Shown here in pieces: positions 48,989-62,134 of a stretch of DNA of 64,000 nucleotides. The DNA comes from Paulownia fortunei (taxonomy: Eukaryota > Streptophyta > Magnoliopsida > Lamiales > Paulowniaceae): the NCBI GenBank assembly GCA_019321725.1, contig CM033116.1, forward strand, positions 733,642 through 797,641, written 5' to 3'. Position 1 is the stretch's first letter. Every line of letters begins with the position of its first letter. Under the pieces are notes generated by a model that did not search any database, was not told the origin of the DNA, and saw nothing but the letters and a program-made list of their open reading frames with translations. The position numbers and the translations under genes were made by a program.

Positions 48989-49680
48989 CCCTGGGCAAAA
49001 TCTTTCAACAAATTGGCATGGTTTTAAGGCTCCCGCATATCACAAGTAGAATCAGATTATATCCAATATTTTACCTGAATCAGAAAGGAATCATAACAGG
49101 AGGTTTTCCCGAGCAGCATCATAAAGACAAATCTAATGCAAAATGTATAAAAGTCACTATAATGTACGTAAGCATAACGATAACCAATCATCTTTATGTG
49201 TTTGCTATATAACCACCAATCACTTAAAAAACCTGTAAAACAGGTAGTAAATAAATGGCTCATAGTAAGTACGTGTAAATATACATTATTTATTACCTAG
49301 AACTTCTGATAATGGAACCGAATCAATAATAATGTGAGTACTTGATTCTATAAACAAAAACAATCAGCCAACTAAAGATCGCATAAGTCTACACATAGTA
49401 TACTAGTTACTTGTAAAACAAATTCATCCACCCATACAAGTAATGATAACAACAGTTTCACCCTCTTTACTAGGACGGATTGCAATGAATAGCTCAGCCA
49501 AGTGCAAAAATTGATGGCATATGAGCTCTCAGGCCTCTCAACCACCTCTGGGCTTGTTCCCACTTCCACTGCCACTGCAATCACATAAAGCTTTCTGATA
49601 TAAATATAGAATGATAATTAGCACATAGAGCATGTACCTGCTCTTCACTCATAAGCAAGAACCACAGGGAATTTCATTTG
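44063..49680. other. MUB 3' UTR, then intergenic DNA up to TIR1
   Basis: 44063 to about 44540 is likely MUB 3' UTR. The rest is AT-rich. A small plus-strand ORF starting at ATG 47515 (MEKKIVEHLEQELKN..., 78 codons) shows an amphipathic start but no known family. A repeat-like patch at about 44990-45110 (GATTCGAATTC, CCCCTCCGGAAG) may be an old element. Microsatellites: AT at about 43296-43317, GTAT at about 46998-47021. A hairpin-forming run lies at 48889-48988. 49265-49680 should hold the TIR1 3' UTR. Confidence 0.4.
48889..48988. repeat. C15 run followed by (CT)n(AT)n(AG)n self-complementary repeat
   Basis: C is repeated from 48889 to 48903. Then CT runs to about 48934, AT to about 48967 and AG to 48988. 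The CT and AG blocks are complementary around the AT centre, so 48904-48988 can fold into one long hairpin. Confidence 0.9.
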
Positions 49681-51963
49681 CTAGGCTGCACTGTTGCTTA
49701 AAGAAAACCTCAAGGCTGCATCTTCATCCATCGTCCAAACAAAACCAGGCATGTCAACTCTTCGTCCTGCAACTGTTCGGTAAACATAGAGTTTCTCAAC
49801 AGGGCAGCTTTCTGGCCTTGAATCAGGGGGCCCTCTCTCATCTATAACTTCAACATTGAGCCTGGGCATCTTATGACCAAGCAGCTTACATGCTCCAAAA
49901 CTTACTGAGCAAGATGACATCCAAAGGGATCGCATTGTCTCCAGCTTTGCAGCATTGGCCAAGAGAGCCTTGTCCCCAAATGGACAGTCCCTGATCTCCA
50001 GTTTCCGCAGGCTTTCACACCCAGACAACACATGATGGAGGCCCAAGTCACTATCCCCGGCGAAAGCAATAGAAAGCATCTCCAATTTCTTAGCGTGGGT
50101 TCCAATATATTCAAAAACTCGATCAGTGAGGAGGCCAGACAGGGAAAGCCGCCGTAATTCCTTGCAGTTCTCTACGATGGCTCCAAAACCAGTATCAAGT
50201 GGTTCGAGCGTTAAGTAATCAGGAGCCCGAGGCTCAATAATACATAGTCGGAAGCGGATCATATTTGGCCGATTCCTTGCAATAGTGACTAATGCAGCAT
50301 TTGACATCTGGCGGCAGAAGTATAGAACAGACTGGAGTTTGGGACAGCCTTCGGAGACAGAGACAAGCCCTTGTTCTGTCAACAACACATTAGGTTCTGC
50401 TCCAAAAGGATCTGACGGAAACACCCGGAGTTCTTGCAGATCCTTGCAAGATGCAGCAAGGGCTTCCAGACCAGCATCTTCAATGTAATCCAGAACCTGT
50501 GTGCAGTAATGGGCTACTTAGCTGACCGATGTAATGGAACAAATTACACATGATAGACTGCAAATTTTAACTTATAAAAACACTAAAATTATTTAGGCAA
50601 ATGAATTGTCCTATATCATTTAGCATAAGCCAACTAAAGATTTAAATTCAGACACGGGAGCACTTTATTCCAACTTAAGAAGTATTTCCATTTGTTGTTC
50701 ACAATTTTATTAAAACAGAATGCAGCTTAATCCATTCAACAGTCCACTGTCGGTCATTGCATTATCATTGAACATAACATGACAAACAGCAGGTAGAATC
50801 ACATACCCATAGACGCTGTAAATTTCGACACTGGCTAACAAGCTTGACAAGATCAGGACTTTGAATTGTAGTGTAACTTAAGTTCAGTGAAGTGATTCCA
50901 GAGCAGACTGAATACATAGCCGGAAGATAAGCTGGAACAGCATCCCAAAAACCAGACAAGCCTTTGAGTTGCTTACAGGCTGAAAATGCTTCTGCCAAGT
51001 TTGAGAAGATATCAGACCGAATTTCAGCTGAATAGGCCCCAGTACCTAATTCAACCAACTGGGGGGCACGGTGGAGTAGGTTAGGGAGCTTCTCGAGGGG
51101 CACACCACGATTCAGCCTAAGAGTCCTCAGATTAGGGCATCGTGCAACCAGGCGCTCCAAGGCAGAGAAACTCACCTCTGAGCCTAAGCAAGACATGTTA
51201 AGTGACACCAGTGACGTGCAGTTGTCAGGAAAATGGCTAAGCCAATGCCCACTTAGGTCCTCCACTTCACTCTCCCTCAAATCTAGTTCTCTAAGATTCC
51301 TGTGTTGCAAAAAAATATCTGACTTATCAATTTATTTGTGTACAAATAAAAGAACAAAGCATGTTCAAAAGGTAGTAGATGACAAGAACCAACAAAGGTT
51401 GGCAATTGAAAACAGTATTAACAGTTCTAGAAAATTATAGTCAATGAATGCTATGAAGAAAGAAATTAATCATCCCCGTATTTTAATCCAATTCGCAAAA
51501 TCACAAGGTCAGGATGCAATGAACCAAGCTAAACTTTCCAGGTCCCAACACAGTAACATGCACACCTTAAGTGTTCTACCATGTCACAATAAATCATAGA
51601 ACAAATAAGCTTTCCGCAAAAGCAACTTCAAATGATGAGTAAAAACCAAAGAAAAACAAAGAAAAGATTCTCTAATTCAATCATACTCACACAAGGCAGG
51701 AAATATAGAATCTACTCAATAATAAAAAAGACCACACATCCACCCAAGAATAATACAAGTCATAATATTCTAAGGACAACCAACAAAGAATCTTCCACAA
51801 ATGAGCTAATCAGACATGGTAGTTGGGTCATCCATGAAAACAAGTTTATTCCAAGGGGAGACTACGCTTACAATTAAGAACTGTAATCAGCAGTGATCAC
51901 ATTTAGAGACTAACAATAAACCCTAGCAAAAGGAACTGTCCACCTGTAGTGCAATATATATAG

Positions 51964-52023
<60 letters not shown>

Positions 52024-52905
52024 CAAATATACACTCCACAAGTGAAGGAAAAAATTTACCCAAACTTCATTTTGTGATCTAATATTCTGGTGGGAATGCA
52101 TCAATGAAATAACAAGTTGAGGAGAAAATGAATTGTAAATAGTCGACCTAAAGCAAAAACATAAACTTTCACTCCTTCAAGATGCATGAGTGCAGGCTTA
52201 AACCTTGTTATTCAAGAGCTAGATTAAACATTAAACCCATAAAGTCTCAAATTTACCACATTGCCACTAGAAAATTAACTAGAGACTTTCAGCAGGAACA
52301 CCGAAGAAAAGTATAACTTTATTCTTCCTTCGGCATTTCCACCGAGTCCCATCGAAACAAACTTGCCTTCATCATTCCATCAGAAAAAAAAAACAAATAT
52401 AAACTAAGATACAACAGAAAACATTAGTATTTCACTTTCCAATTAATAACCTGCAATTAGCAGCAATACACGCGAGACCATCGCTCGTAAACCCCTCGCA
52501 AGACGAGAGCACCAAAACTTTGAAATTCTTAAACGATCTCGCGATCAGTTCCAGACTCTCATCCGTCACCACCATGCGCTTGAGCTTGATCTCCTCGAGC
52601 AACGGATAAGCCGCCGACATCGCCCTGATCCACGGGTGCACATAAGCACCCCAGCCTTCCGGCACAAGGTTGAAATCAGCAAAATGCGGCTTCCCCTTCA
52701 TCCCCACCGCTCTCACCTTCGGAAACCGCCGGATCATGATATCCGGCGAGACGGCGTAGCAGTTTCCGACGAAAATACGTCGGCGGCACCACCGCTCGAC
52801 CTCATACCACGACTTGCACACCAACGAAACCGCGTTTCGGTCTTTATCGTAGCTCAAGAACGAAAAGACGTGCTCCAGAACCTCCTCCGGGAACGAGTAC
52901 GCCAT
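49681..52905 (-). CDS. TIR1: Auxin receptor F-box protein TIR1 (TIR1/AFB1 clade)
   Basis: Three coding exons, 52451-52905, 50807-51299 and 49681-50496, give 587 residues (Arabidopsis TIR1 has 594). The F-box is at about 3-45 ([19 protein letters not shown]). Eighteen-odd leucine-rich repeats follow. Pocket residues are present: KGKPHFADF at about 70-78 (H74, F75, F78), R399 in RFRLCIIEP, and R432 and S434 in [10 protein letters not shown]; these match TIR1 H78, F79, F82, R403, R436 and S438. The protein forms SCF-TIR1 with SKP1-like ASK and CUL1, binds indole-3-acetic acid with InsP6, and targets Aux/IAA repressors for degradation in the nucleus. The ending [20 protein letters not shown]...[18 protein letters not shown] places it with TIR1/AFB1, not AFB2-6. 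Exon 3 carries a miR393 site. Both introns fall where Arabidopsis TIR1 has them, from memory. Confidence 0.97.
49920..49941 (-). promoter_or_regulatory. miR393 target site in TIR1
   Basis: The plus strand here begins TCCAAAGGGATCGCATTG, identical over 18 bases to the 5' part of mature miR393. The transcript (minus strand) therefore has the complementary target, in codons for ETMRSLWMS. The last few positions differ. The site sits in the third coding exon, the position known in TIR1/AFB genes, where cleavage lowers receptor levels and can trigger secondary siRNAs. Confidence 0.88.
51966..52023. repeat. Compound CA/TA microsatellite in TIR1 intron 1
   Basis: CA is repeated about 22 times from 51966 to 52009, followed by TA to 52023. 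It lies in the 1.15-kb intron between coding exons 1 and 2. Confidence 0.95.
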
Positions 52906-54436
52906 GGGAGGGCCAAAATGGTAATTTTAAGTACTGGATCTGAGAATTTTGCAACGAGTAATGCGAGCAAGACAGAACGAGAGGCGTAGAGAAAAGGGGG
53001 GTGAGGTGGAGTGAGAGAGGCTTATTGTAAAGAACTGGAGATAAGGTTCTTTTCTTAGTATTTTTATATCTGATGTTAACTTTGGGTGAGCTCAGGATTG
53101 AACTAGGGTTTGAACTAACGAGTCCGAGAATGAAACGTGTATTGGCTAAATTGTAGCCGTCGATTCAACGGTGGGGCCATTATCTGGTTGAAGGGAAGCG
53201 CGACCATAGAAAAGTGGAGTCTGTGGGGGAGACCAGAGAGTGTGTGTGTGTGTGTGTGTGTGTGACGTGGCGACCAGGAGAAGAGAAACTGCGGTGATTT
53301 TGGATTTTATTGCGGTAAGTTGGAGAGATTGTGTTTGCGACAATTAATTCGGAACTATGTGTTCAAGTTCAAGTTGAAAGATTTAATCAATAGAATTGAC
53401 TATTAGAGCCAAATAATAAGTGTATCACTGAAATATGATTTGGGAATCAGTGGACTTTAGTTCAGATCAAAATAATGTAGATCTATTGATATTTTGAGTT
53501 GTACGATGATTGGTTGGCCCAATTAAAATTCTTGCTTTAATTAATTTGAATTGTAAAATTATTGTAATTACAATTGTTATAGAATTATTTATAAATGAAT
53601 ATTTATGTGGTCTCGTGCGATTTTAACAAGTGTCATAATCAAAACGATCCACGAATCAATTCCACCTCCAAAATTGAATGGAGTAGGGTTGGGACTCACT
53701 AAAAAAAATACAAATTTTTATAATATTTAAATATTAAATCTATTTTAAAGGGATAAAATGGTACAATTGAATCTTTACTTATCGAAATAAAATACTACAA
53801 AATAATTAGATTAAATAAAATCATTATTCATCTAATTTTTTTTACTGTGAATTTTAAAAATAAAATAAAATACTACAAAATAATTAGATTAAATAAAATC
53901 ATTATTCATCTAATTTTTTTTACTGTGAATTTTAAAAATATTAGTATTTTTAATGGAAAGTAAATAAAATCATAGGGGTAAATGGAGTAAGGGAATCTCA
54001 TGATTCTAAATCAGGGGCAGGATCTGACGGATTTGACTGTGGAGGGACCACGTTGGAAATTACAATAAACTACTCCCCTCGTTGCTTGTGGTAGAGTGAG
54101 AGAGCCGAGGAAATGATCTTATGTTTAATGATACTTGTTTTCCATGAAGTATTATTACACAAGTGTTATTATTATTATACGAAAAGACAAGCATGGCAAT
54201 TGTTTTTGAAATAAAAGTAAAAATAAACCTACTTACCATAAAAATAATTGCTTTATTAATGCCCTATAATGAAAAGGGGCCTTCATAAGAGAATAATGGA
54301 GGTGAGTGAATTGTGATGACCCCCATTTCCATAATTTTCAAGGGGCCATCAATTACTTTCATTATTGATAGCATATAATGGCATGTTAATTTGAGATCCT
54401 TAATTAAAAGGAAAGTCACTTGTCCATTTGAATTCA
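52906..54436. promoter_or_regulatory. TIR1 upstream region
   Basis: The leader and promoter of minus-strand TIR1 lie here. A GT microsatellite (53239-53263) and a 78-bp perfect tandem duplication (53785-53940) are inside about 1.1 kb of the ATG. No certain TATA box was found; the leader near 52980-53040 is GA/CT-rich. Confidence 0.35.
53785..53940. repeat. Perfect 78-bp tandem duplication
   Basis: Copies 53785-53862 and 53863-53940 appear identical, starting AAATAAAATACTACAAAATA and ending GTGAATTTTAAAAATA. Confidence 0.9.
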
Positions 54437-54460
54437 GGGGGGGGGGGGGGGGGGGGGGGG
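54437..54460. repeat. Run of 24 consecutive G
   Basis: An uninterrupted poly-G tract between GAATTCA and TTCATTAC in otherwise AT-rich DNA. Confidence 0.97.
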
Positions 54461-57400
54461 TTCATTACTCAACCTTTATTAAAATTAAAACACTTGGATT
54501 TGGAATTGGATAAACAACTTATTTTGGGAAGAAGGTGAAATTTTGGTACCAATAATTACCATCAACTTATTGGCACATAATAATAATCACCTGGGATGAA
54601 AAGATCTTTCAATTGCAATTCCATTCCTATGAGTTTACTTATTCAATCTGAAATTTTAAATAAAAGTTAAAAAGTAATTTTTATTTTTATTATTATAATA
54701 GTAGACCTAATGATCGATGAAGTCTTATCTAAATAGTTGATGATGAAACTTTAAAACTCTAGATTTAATTTTTAAATTCAACAAAATTTTAAAAAAATAA
54801 ATTACTTTTCAACTATCACATAAAACTTGAGTGTATTCAAATATAAAGGGTATGAGTATTAATGTTATAATACATATATCACTTGATATATTATTTATTG
54901 AGTGATTAAATAATAAATAAATATTATATTTTTATATATTTTATATTAAATATAGCATTTTAATTCCCAACTAACAATTATATCAATATTTATGTTATAG
55001 ATAAAATATTACAGTCATAAAGTGATTGATGAGTAGATGTGAAAAAGGTCGATTTATACAAGTGGTTGAAATAATAAAATAAAATATTAAGAGGCGTGGT
55101 GGTGTCCCCACGTTTGCATAACTGGAGACACTGCAGAAAATGTCATTACAAATTCTTTGACGTTTTAATGACGAAATCACCCTTAGTCAGATTCGGACAA
55201 TAAATTTTATCGTTGGAGTAAATGAGGGGCAATATTGCCAGTCCGTGAAAGGGACATGGTATAATGGGTTGGCACTGTCTCAGTATGGACTCCATAGACC
55301 TGTCCCTTTTATGTCCAAAAGCTGATTTCATGTGTTCAAATTTCAGGATGTTAAAAAAATAAAAATAAAAATAAAAATAAAATGAAGATGAACAAATAAA
55401 TAATGTGTGTTCAATATTAAAACTATAATTTAAGGGCCTATATTTAAAGTTAATCAGGGTATATCTCGACCGTTGGATCTCACTCGAAGGGTGTTTTGGG
55501 TAGAAGAGGAAAATGAGTGGAAAAAAATGGAGGGAAAAGAGACAAAAAAATCAGAAATGTAATGTTATTCTCTTAAATCATCACTCCCCTTATTTTGAAG
55601 AAAGATAAATTTGATTTGAAAAAGCTAAAAAAGGAAAAAAAAAATAAGACCAATCGTGGAATACCATGAAAATCAGAAATGTTATTTTTGGTTCTTGTAT
55701 TTTAGTGATAAAAACTTAAAAAAAAAAAATATTTTGTTCAATTCAAATGATATGACTTTATGTTTTGTTATTTGATCTTTTTATTTTTATTTTTTTTCAT
55801 CACCAAAATTCAATTTCCAAACTTTAATAAAATACTAAGAAATTATTAGAGTTATGTGCTCAGAAATTAAGGTGCGAATAGTATAATAATAATTATTATT
55901 ACTCCACTATTTAATTTCCAATAAAGTACGCCAGTGTGCTTAGCTGTAATGCACGTAAAGTTGATTGTTTAGCAGTAAGATATTGGGATTAAGAATTAAA
56001 ATAATTAATTAATCACAATAAAATAATTAAATTTGATTATTAAGCCCACGCATGGTTCTCCGGGAATCTCTCCCCCCCTCGAGTGGCATGGCTTGGACTT
56101 TGCTATATACTATTTTTTTTTTTCTAATAAATATCAGTACCACCCCTAAATTCCAGTCTCTACATGTTTCTGGGAAATGAATTTTAGGGTTTATAATAAT
56201 TTAAATTTTAAAAATTACTTTGTTTTTTTCCCCTTGGCCATCTTCAATGCCATGTACTATTGAATTATTTTATTATGGACTATTTGCCCATTCTTCATGG
56301 TCCATTGTTGTTTATGCACATGGTCTACATGTTACGATAATTTGTACTTATTTGTCGATACTATATTAACATTGAAAGTTGTAAGTAACATGATCAGTTT
56401 AACATGGGTTGAGGATGACTTAATTGGAAACGTAGACGGATTATTTTTAATATTGTGAACTATGCACATGAAATAGTAAGAGACACAGGACTTAGTAATC
56501 ATATGCTTCTCAGATATCGATAGTTTTTGTCCATATTGATAGGCTATCTTTAACCTCGAATTTTAGTTAAAAAAATATAAAAAACTAAATTCGACAATAT
56601 ACTTTTTTTTTTTTTTAGAGAAAGGTAATTTATTATTATTAAAAATATATGTTGAGGGCGGTTCTTGATTGTATATACGACACAATCAAACAGTCACTTA
56701 TCCAATAACGGTGATCGAATATAATGAACTCATATAATAATTTGAGTCGATTATTATTACAAAGTGAGAATGAATGAAAAATAATTTTGGTGAACCCTAG
56801 CAGCAATTCGTTTACCCATCCCAAGCCTGTGGGGTAGAGGCGTGAAGAATTTGGTGCCAAATGTTTTGTGATCCAAGATTCTATAATTAATAAAAGGTAT
56901 TGGGTTTGAGTTTCACCCGTATTTTAGATATTTCTGTTGATAATTTTTTTTTATTTTTCTCACATCTGAATTGATTCAAAAGGTCGCCCAATATTCCTCT
57001 TCCTTTTTGGGATATTAACCACATTTTTTCCACAATTGATTTGGTCCAAAAAGGTAGTATAAATATTCTCATTGATTTTAAGAATATTACCATATCATTG
57101 AAATTGGTAACTAACTATAATCTCAGTACATCTTTAATATATGAAAAATGCCCTTAAGGTCCCTAAGCCTGTAATCTCATTTTTCAAATTGCATTATAAT
57201 TTGAGATTACTAAGATTTAGAAGAACTCAATGATATTGCAGTACAAGTCAAGCATCAATTGCCGAAAATTGTATTTTAATATTTGTTTTTTCTGTATTTG
57301 GTATTATATGTTATTATGTTATAAAGTATATTCAGATCATATTTTGTCTAACAATTTAATTTACTTTAATATAAGTTTTATTAATTTAGTTCATTAATTT

Positions 57401-60400
57401 TATGCTTTGATTAAAATTGTAGACCGTACAATTAATTTGTTTTTGTGTTTATAATATCTTGATGTGTGTAATAGTGTGATTATCATTTTGTTTTTTTTTC
57501 TAAAAAAGAACAAGTTCCAAATGTTTAAGACCACTATATCTGATATATATTTTTTAAATAAAATTATGGGAAGAAAAATAAATTCCTCTTCCTCTCGAGC
57601 TTGTACCAGTGTCCCTGCGAAGAATTCAAACTGTGTTTAATTCTACTACTCATTATACGACAAATCAAGGAAAGTTGTAATGGGATCACTTGATTAACAT
57701 TATAATCTAAATTATGTCGCCTTCACTCCAACTGTTAGCCACTGATTCTGAAGCATCCGATTAGAAAAATCCGGAACACGTGATTGGAAAGTTGAATTCG
57801 ATTATATTAACGTTAATGACTGTCTAACTGCCCTGTAAGTGATCAACTAAGCTTCCTTAGTTAATTATTTATCCCAATAATTTAAATTTAAACCCCTTTA
57901 AAGCATTTAGTAAAAAATATAAATTGAATTACTATAAGATATTTGAATGATTTGCAATTGAAGATAGCAAGTATAGTTCAAAAATTCAAAAAACATGGTG
58001 ACAAATTTTTCTAGCAAAATTGGTGATCCTTACAAAAAATAGGGTATTTTTGTGCATGAAAATGGCACCTGCAATCCTTGTCGAGGCATCAAATTGTGAC
58101 AACACAATCTTCTTTGGTGTATGCATTGAAAGCACTGGTCGTTTAGCTCGTACATTAACATTAAATACTATAATTTATGTCCATTCAATGTTCATGCATG
58201 CTGCATTATATCTATTTGGCAATATAGATTTAGGTTAAATGGTCTCAACCCATTTGGACATAAATTTCTTGTTATCCACTTGAATACTAATTCATTTGAT
58301 ATGCATACATTATGTAATAAAATAAAATATTAATACCATCATATATAATTTAATATTTGGGGGTAATATTTTATTTTAGCCCATAAATATTTAATTCTCA
58401 CTCAGTCAGTCAGGTTTATCGCCTAAAAAATTCAAATTATATCAAAGATTTATGTCATATTTCTAAAGGTATAAAATATAAATACTCACTCCTTTGCATT
58501 TATCATAAATGCAATTTATTTTCTTGCTTTTAGTGCTTTAAGTTCAATTTTATTTTTCTGAAATACTTGATGAACGGGTTTTCTTAGTATAATTTTAGGG
58601 CTCTAGATAAATATTTAGAGATAATCCACATCAATATCTAACAATTCAATTAAAAATAGTAGTCAAGTGGTAAGTATAATTGTATAAACTCTTCAGACAC
58701 TAGGGAGACCATTAAATCCTAATGATCATGGTTGCTAGCAATGGGGCCAATCATGAATTCCCAAGGCCTATGGCTCAAAAGTGAAAAAACCACTTAATTT
58801 ACATTGTTACTTTGAATGGTAAATATTAACTTAGGTCCTAGAATCCTGGGTTCTATTTTTATTATTCAATTTCCCCATAAGCATGCCCTGATTGGTAGGG
58901 TAGGCTGGTTAAGAGTCTAGGATTAGTGGATTTGCAACCAAAGTTCCACCCCTATGTTCTAAAGCCAATAATGTATAGGCATGCTATGTATTATGCTTCT
59001 TTCTTAATTTTTTTTAACATATTCTTATTGGGTCTTACATGGGCTGTCTTTTTTTACCAAAATAAAATTTTCTTCCCCCTCCCAACTCTGACATCCCATT
59101 ATTACAAATTGATAATTATAAAAAAAAATTACGAAATTATAGACAATACATGTGTATATAAATGATCTAAATAGAAATTATTCTTGGAATAGGGCCAATT
59201 GTGTTACACTAATTTATTGTTTTAATGTGTTGGATGAAATTAACTATTTATTAAATATTTAATATTACACAAAATTTGGATATATGGAATTTATTGGATG
59301 TCCATTTTCTAAGACGCCCAAGAATTGGGAAATTAGCTCATCCACCAATAATTTTGATAGCTTGGAAAATGCTTTTGGGCCTACCAACCTGCGTTATGTA
59401 ACTTTAGTACGTAAATGTAAGCAGGTGACAAAACCTAAAAAAATTAATTAATTGAAAGAGAAAGAAAATGAAGTTAGATAATGAGGCATGGCCCCTTTCA
59501 ATGAGTGAATCCAATAAATAAGCATATACTCCAATAAATACAGCGACCCCAATGGAGTAAATGTTTTGGACCTACTAATCATACGTCATTCAAATCGCAT
59601 TTATTCTTCTTTTATTTTTGTTATTGGAATTACATTAAGCTAACTATTTAAATATGATTAGTGCAATCAACAAGTCTAGTCAATTACAAATATGGTATTA
59701 ATGAAGTCTTTAAATAAAACAAAACTACATTTTCAGATATGGGGAGGAATCACTCGGGGTGTAAAAATTTGAGTCGGCCGAACAATAAAGTGTTTAAATT
59801 TAATTTAAATTTCTTGTTGGAGTTTGATTTTGATTATTTAACAAATCAATCTCCAACGTGCTTAACTAGTCGGCCATGAGTCGGGTCTTGTAGAATTAAC
59901 TTTTAATTGATTTTATTACTTCTTAACATATTAAGTAAAATTTTAATTGACCAATTAATAAATTGTCATTCGTATTCACATATAGTCTTGTAAATATGGA
60001 TGACAATGAATAAAATTTAATCAAACTCAAAATCCGTCCTGTTAAAAGAATTTAGGATCCCGACTCATTTCGAACTCCGTATCGACGGATTACATCCACT
60101 AAAACTATTTTTCTTATTTTTAAAATATTAAAAAAATATTTTTTTATAAAAAATACACTATTTTTTTTAAATATCACATAAATATATAAAAATTAAAAAA
60201 ATAAAAAATAATGAGAACAAATTTGAAAATAAAAATTAAAAAATCGTGATTGTAATAATAAAAACCTGCCTTTGGTATAATTTCAATTTGAATCCATGTC
60301 ATTAATATCCATATTCATAAGTTAAAGAAATTGAACTTAGACTAGTTTCTAGAAGTCCGCCTCAAATCAAATTTGGAGTACCTTATTATATTTTCTAATT

Positions 60401-61960
60401 GTATACGGAAAGTGGAAGCTTAAAATATTTAGTCAACAGCCATGAACCAATTAAGTAGGCCCCCAATTGTAGAAATACATGATGAACTGCCCCTATGCCC
60501 TTGAATCTGCCTAGCCCCGGCCTTGGACTGTCTCTCTTGTCTTAGCTTATTTTGTTTTCGGGGTTACAAGTGGGAAAAACTTTCCCAAAAGTTTGCAGCC
60601 CTTAAAGAATTGTGGAAGGCTGATTTGTTTGATGATCACACACAAACAAACGCGTCCTTAAATTAAACTTTTTCTTTTTTATATTTTAAATATTTTTTTC
60701 TTACATGTTCTGTTATTACTTCCACATTCTTATTGGTTGCATGGATAATAATTACAAGCTCACGCTTAATTCAATATTTTACGATTAATCGGGGATTGTA
60801 AATCTATCGACCTCTTTAAGTTACATGTTTTGAATTTGCTAATTATATGAAACTGGATTAGAATTTGATCTAATAAGCATAAATATTTTGTATCTGCATA
60901 TTTCATTAATTGTTATGTGAGATTTGAATAGAGTAGAGCTCTAGGTAAATTTTATGACGTGTGACACAAAACTATTCTATATAATTGGGTTCCAATGATA
61001 AATGTTAACGCACCATAAAAAAATAAAATTTGCTGCAAAATAAATGTGGAGGGTCATCATCACGGGCCTAAATATTTTCAATGACCACTGTGGTCCTGAA
61101 CCACAATCCACAGGCTTTAATTCAATGATTGAGATTCATTTGACAATTTATTGCCCAACTCTAACATAGGATGGACCACTTATTTAAAGTGACACAATGG
61201 TCCAAAAGTTATCGCAATAAATTTACAAAAATTTGAAAAAAAAGAAAAAAGAAAAATAGGAATAGACTGATTTTTAAGTCTAAGCCTTTTCAAGTTCTAA
61301 TTTAGAGTTTTGTTGATTTTTGCTGGATACACATAGTATTCATTTGTCAATTTATGATTTGGTGAATAAATAGCATATTTTATTTTTATTAACCCGATGA
61401 CTAACGTTTCATGTTTATTTATAGTTATCAGTTAAAACATGAGCGTGAAATGGCTCGTGTATCTAGTAAAATAGTTGATGAAAAATATAATTTATTTATT
61501 TTATATATAATTCTACTCAATGGATTGGTTAATGTCATTTAAACTAGGATTAATATAAACTAGATTTACTTATTTCTTGTATGATAATATTTTTGTTTTC
61601 TATTTTTGGCAATTTTTATGCTATTCATGAGTACTTTATGTGATCTCAATATGTTATTTGCAATTATAATACATGCATGATTGATCCTTATATGATTTTA
61701 AAAATCAATTTCAATGAATATTTAGATATGCAAAAAGAGTGTATATTTTTATAATTATGTACCTAGTTTATCTAATTTAAGAATATTAATTACTCAAAAA
61801 ATTGTAAATTGAAAAAACAAACGTACTTGTGAGGAAGGCCTATAAAAACAGCGAGCCGAACATTGCCCAAGGCCCAATTAAAGATGGGCTCTTTTCGCCG
61901 CAAAGGCCCACTACACATATCTGTTTATCAGTTCTCGCCTCATTCAGCCAAACTCTAACC
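54461..61960. other. Gene-poor interval, nothing recognised
   Basis: About 7.5 kb, strongly AT-rich, with many homopolymer runs. Short frames (for example 58020-58238 and 58926-59165) show no domains, splice-supported exons or codon bias. I saw no intact transposon, although degenerate element remains cannot be excluded. Confidence 0.4.
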
Positions 61961-62063
61961 TAATCCGATAGCTGCCCTAATTCTTCATCGAAATCCAAAC
62001 AATCTTGCTCTCGCAAAACCTCTCGAATCTCTAAAAATAATTCGAAGTTTTAATTACTTTCTC

Positions 62064-62104
62064 TCCTCCTCCTCCTCCTCCGCCGCCGCCGCCGCCGCCG
62101 CCGC
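62064..62104 (+). repeat. CTC/CGC triplet repeat in the BUD31 leader
   Basis: About six CTC units followed by about eight CGC units, ending 31 bases before the ATG at 62135. It lies in the probable 5' UTR, after pyrimidine-rich leader text. Confidence 0.85.
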
Positions 62105-62134
62105 TGGAGGCTAACTATAATTTCTCTGGAAACC

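Noticed and set aside
51910..52104. ORF across the CA repeat in TIR1 intron 1
   Set aside because: It is a translation of a microsatellite inside an intron.
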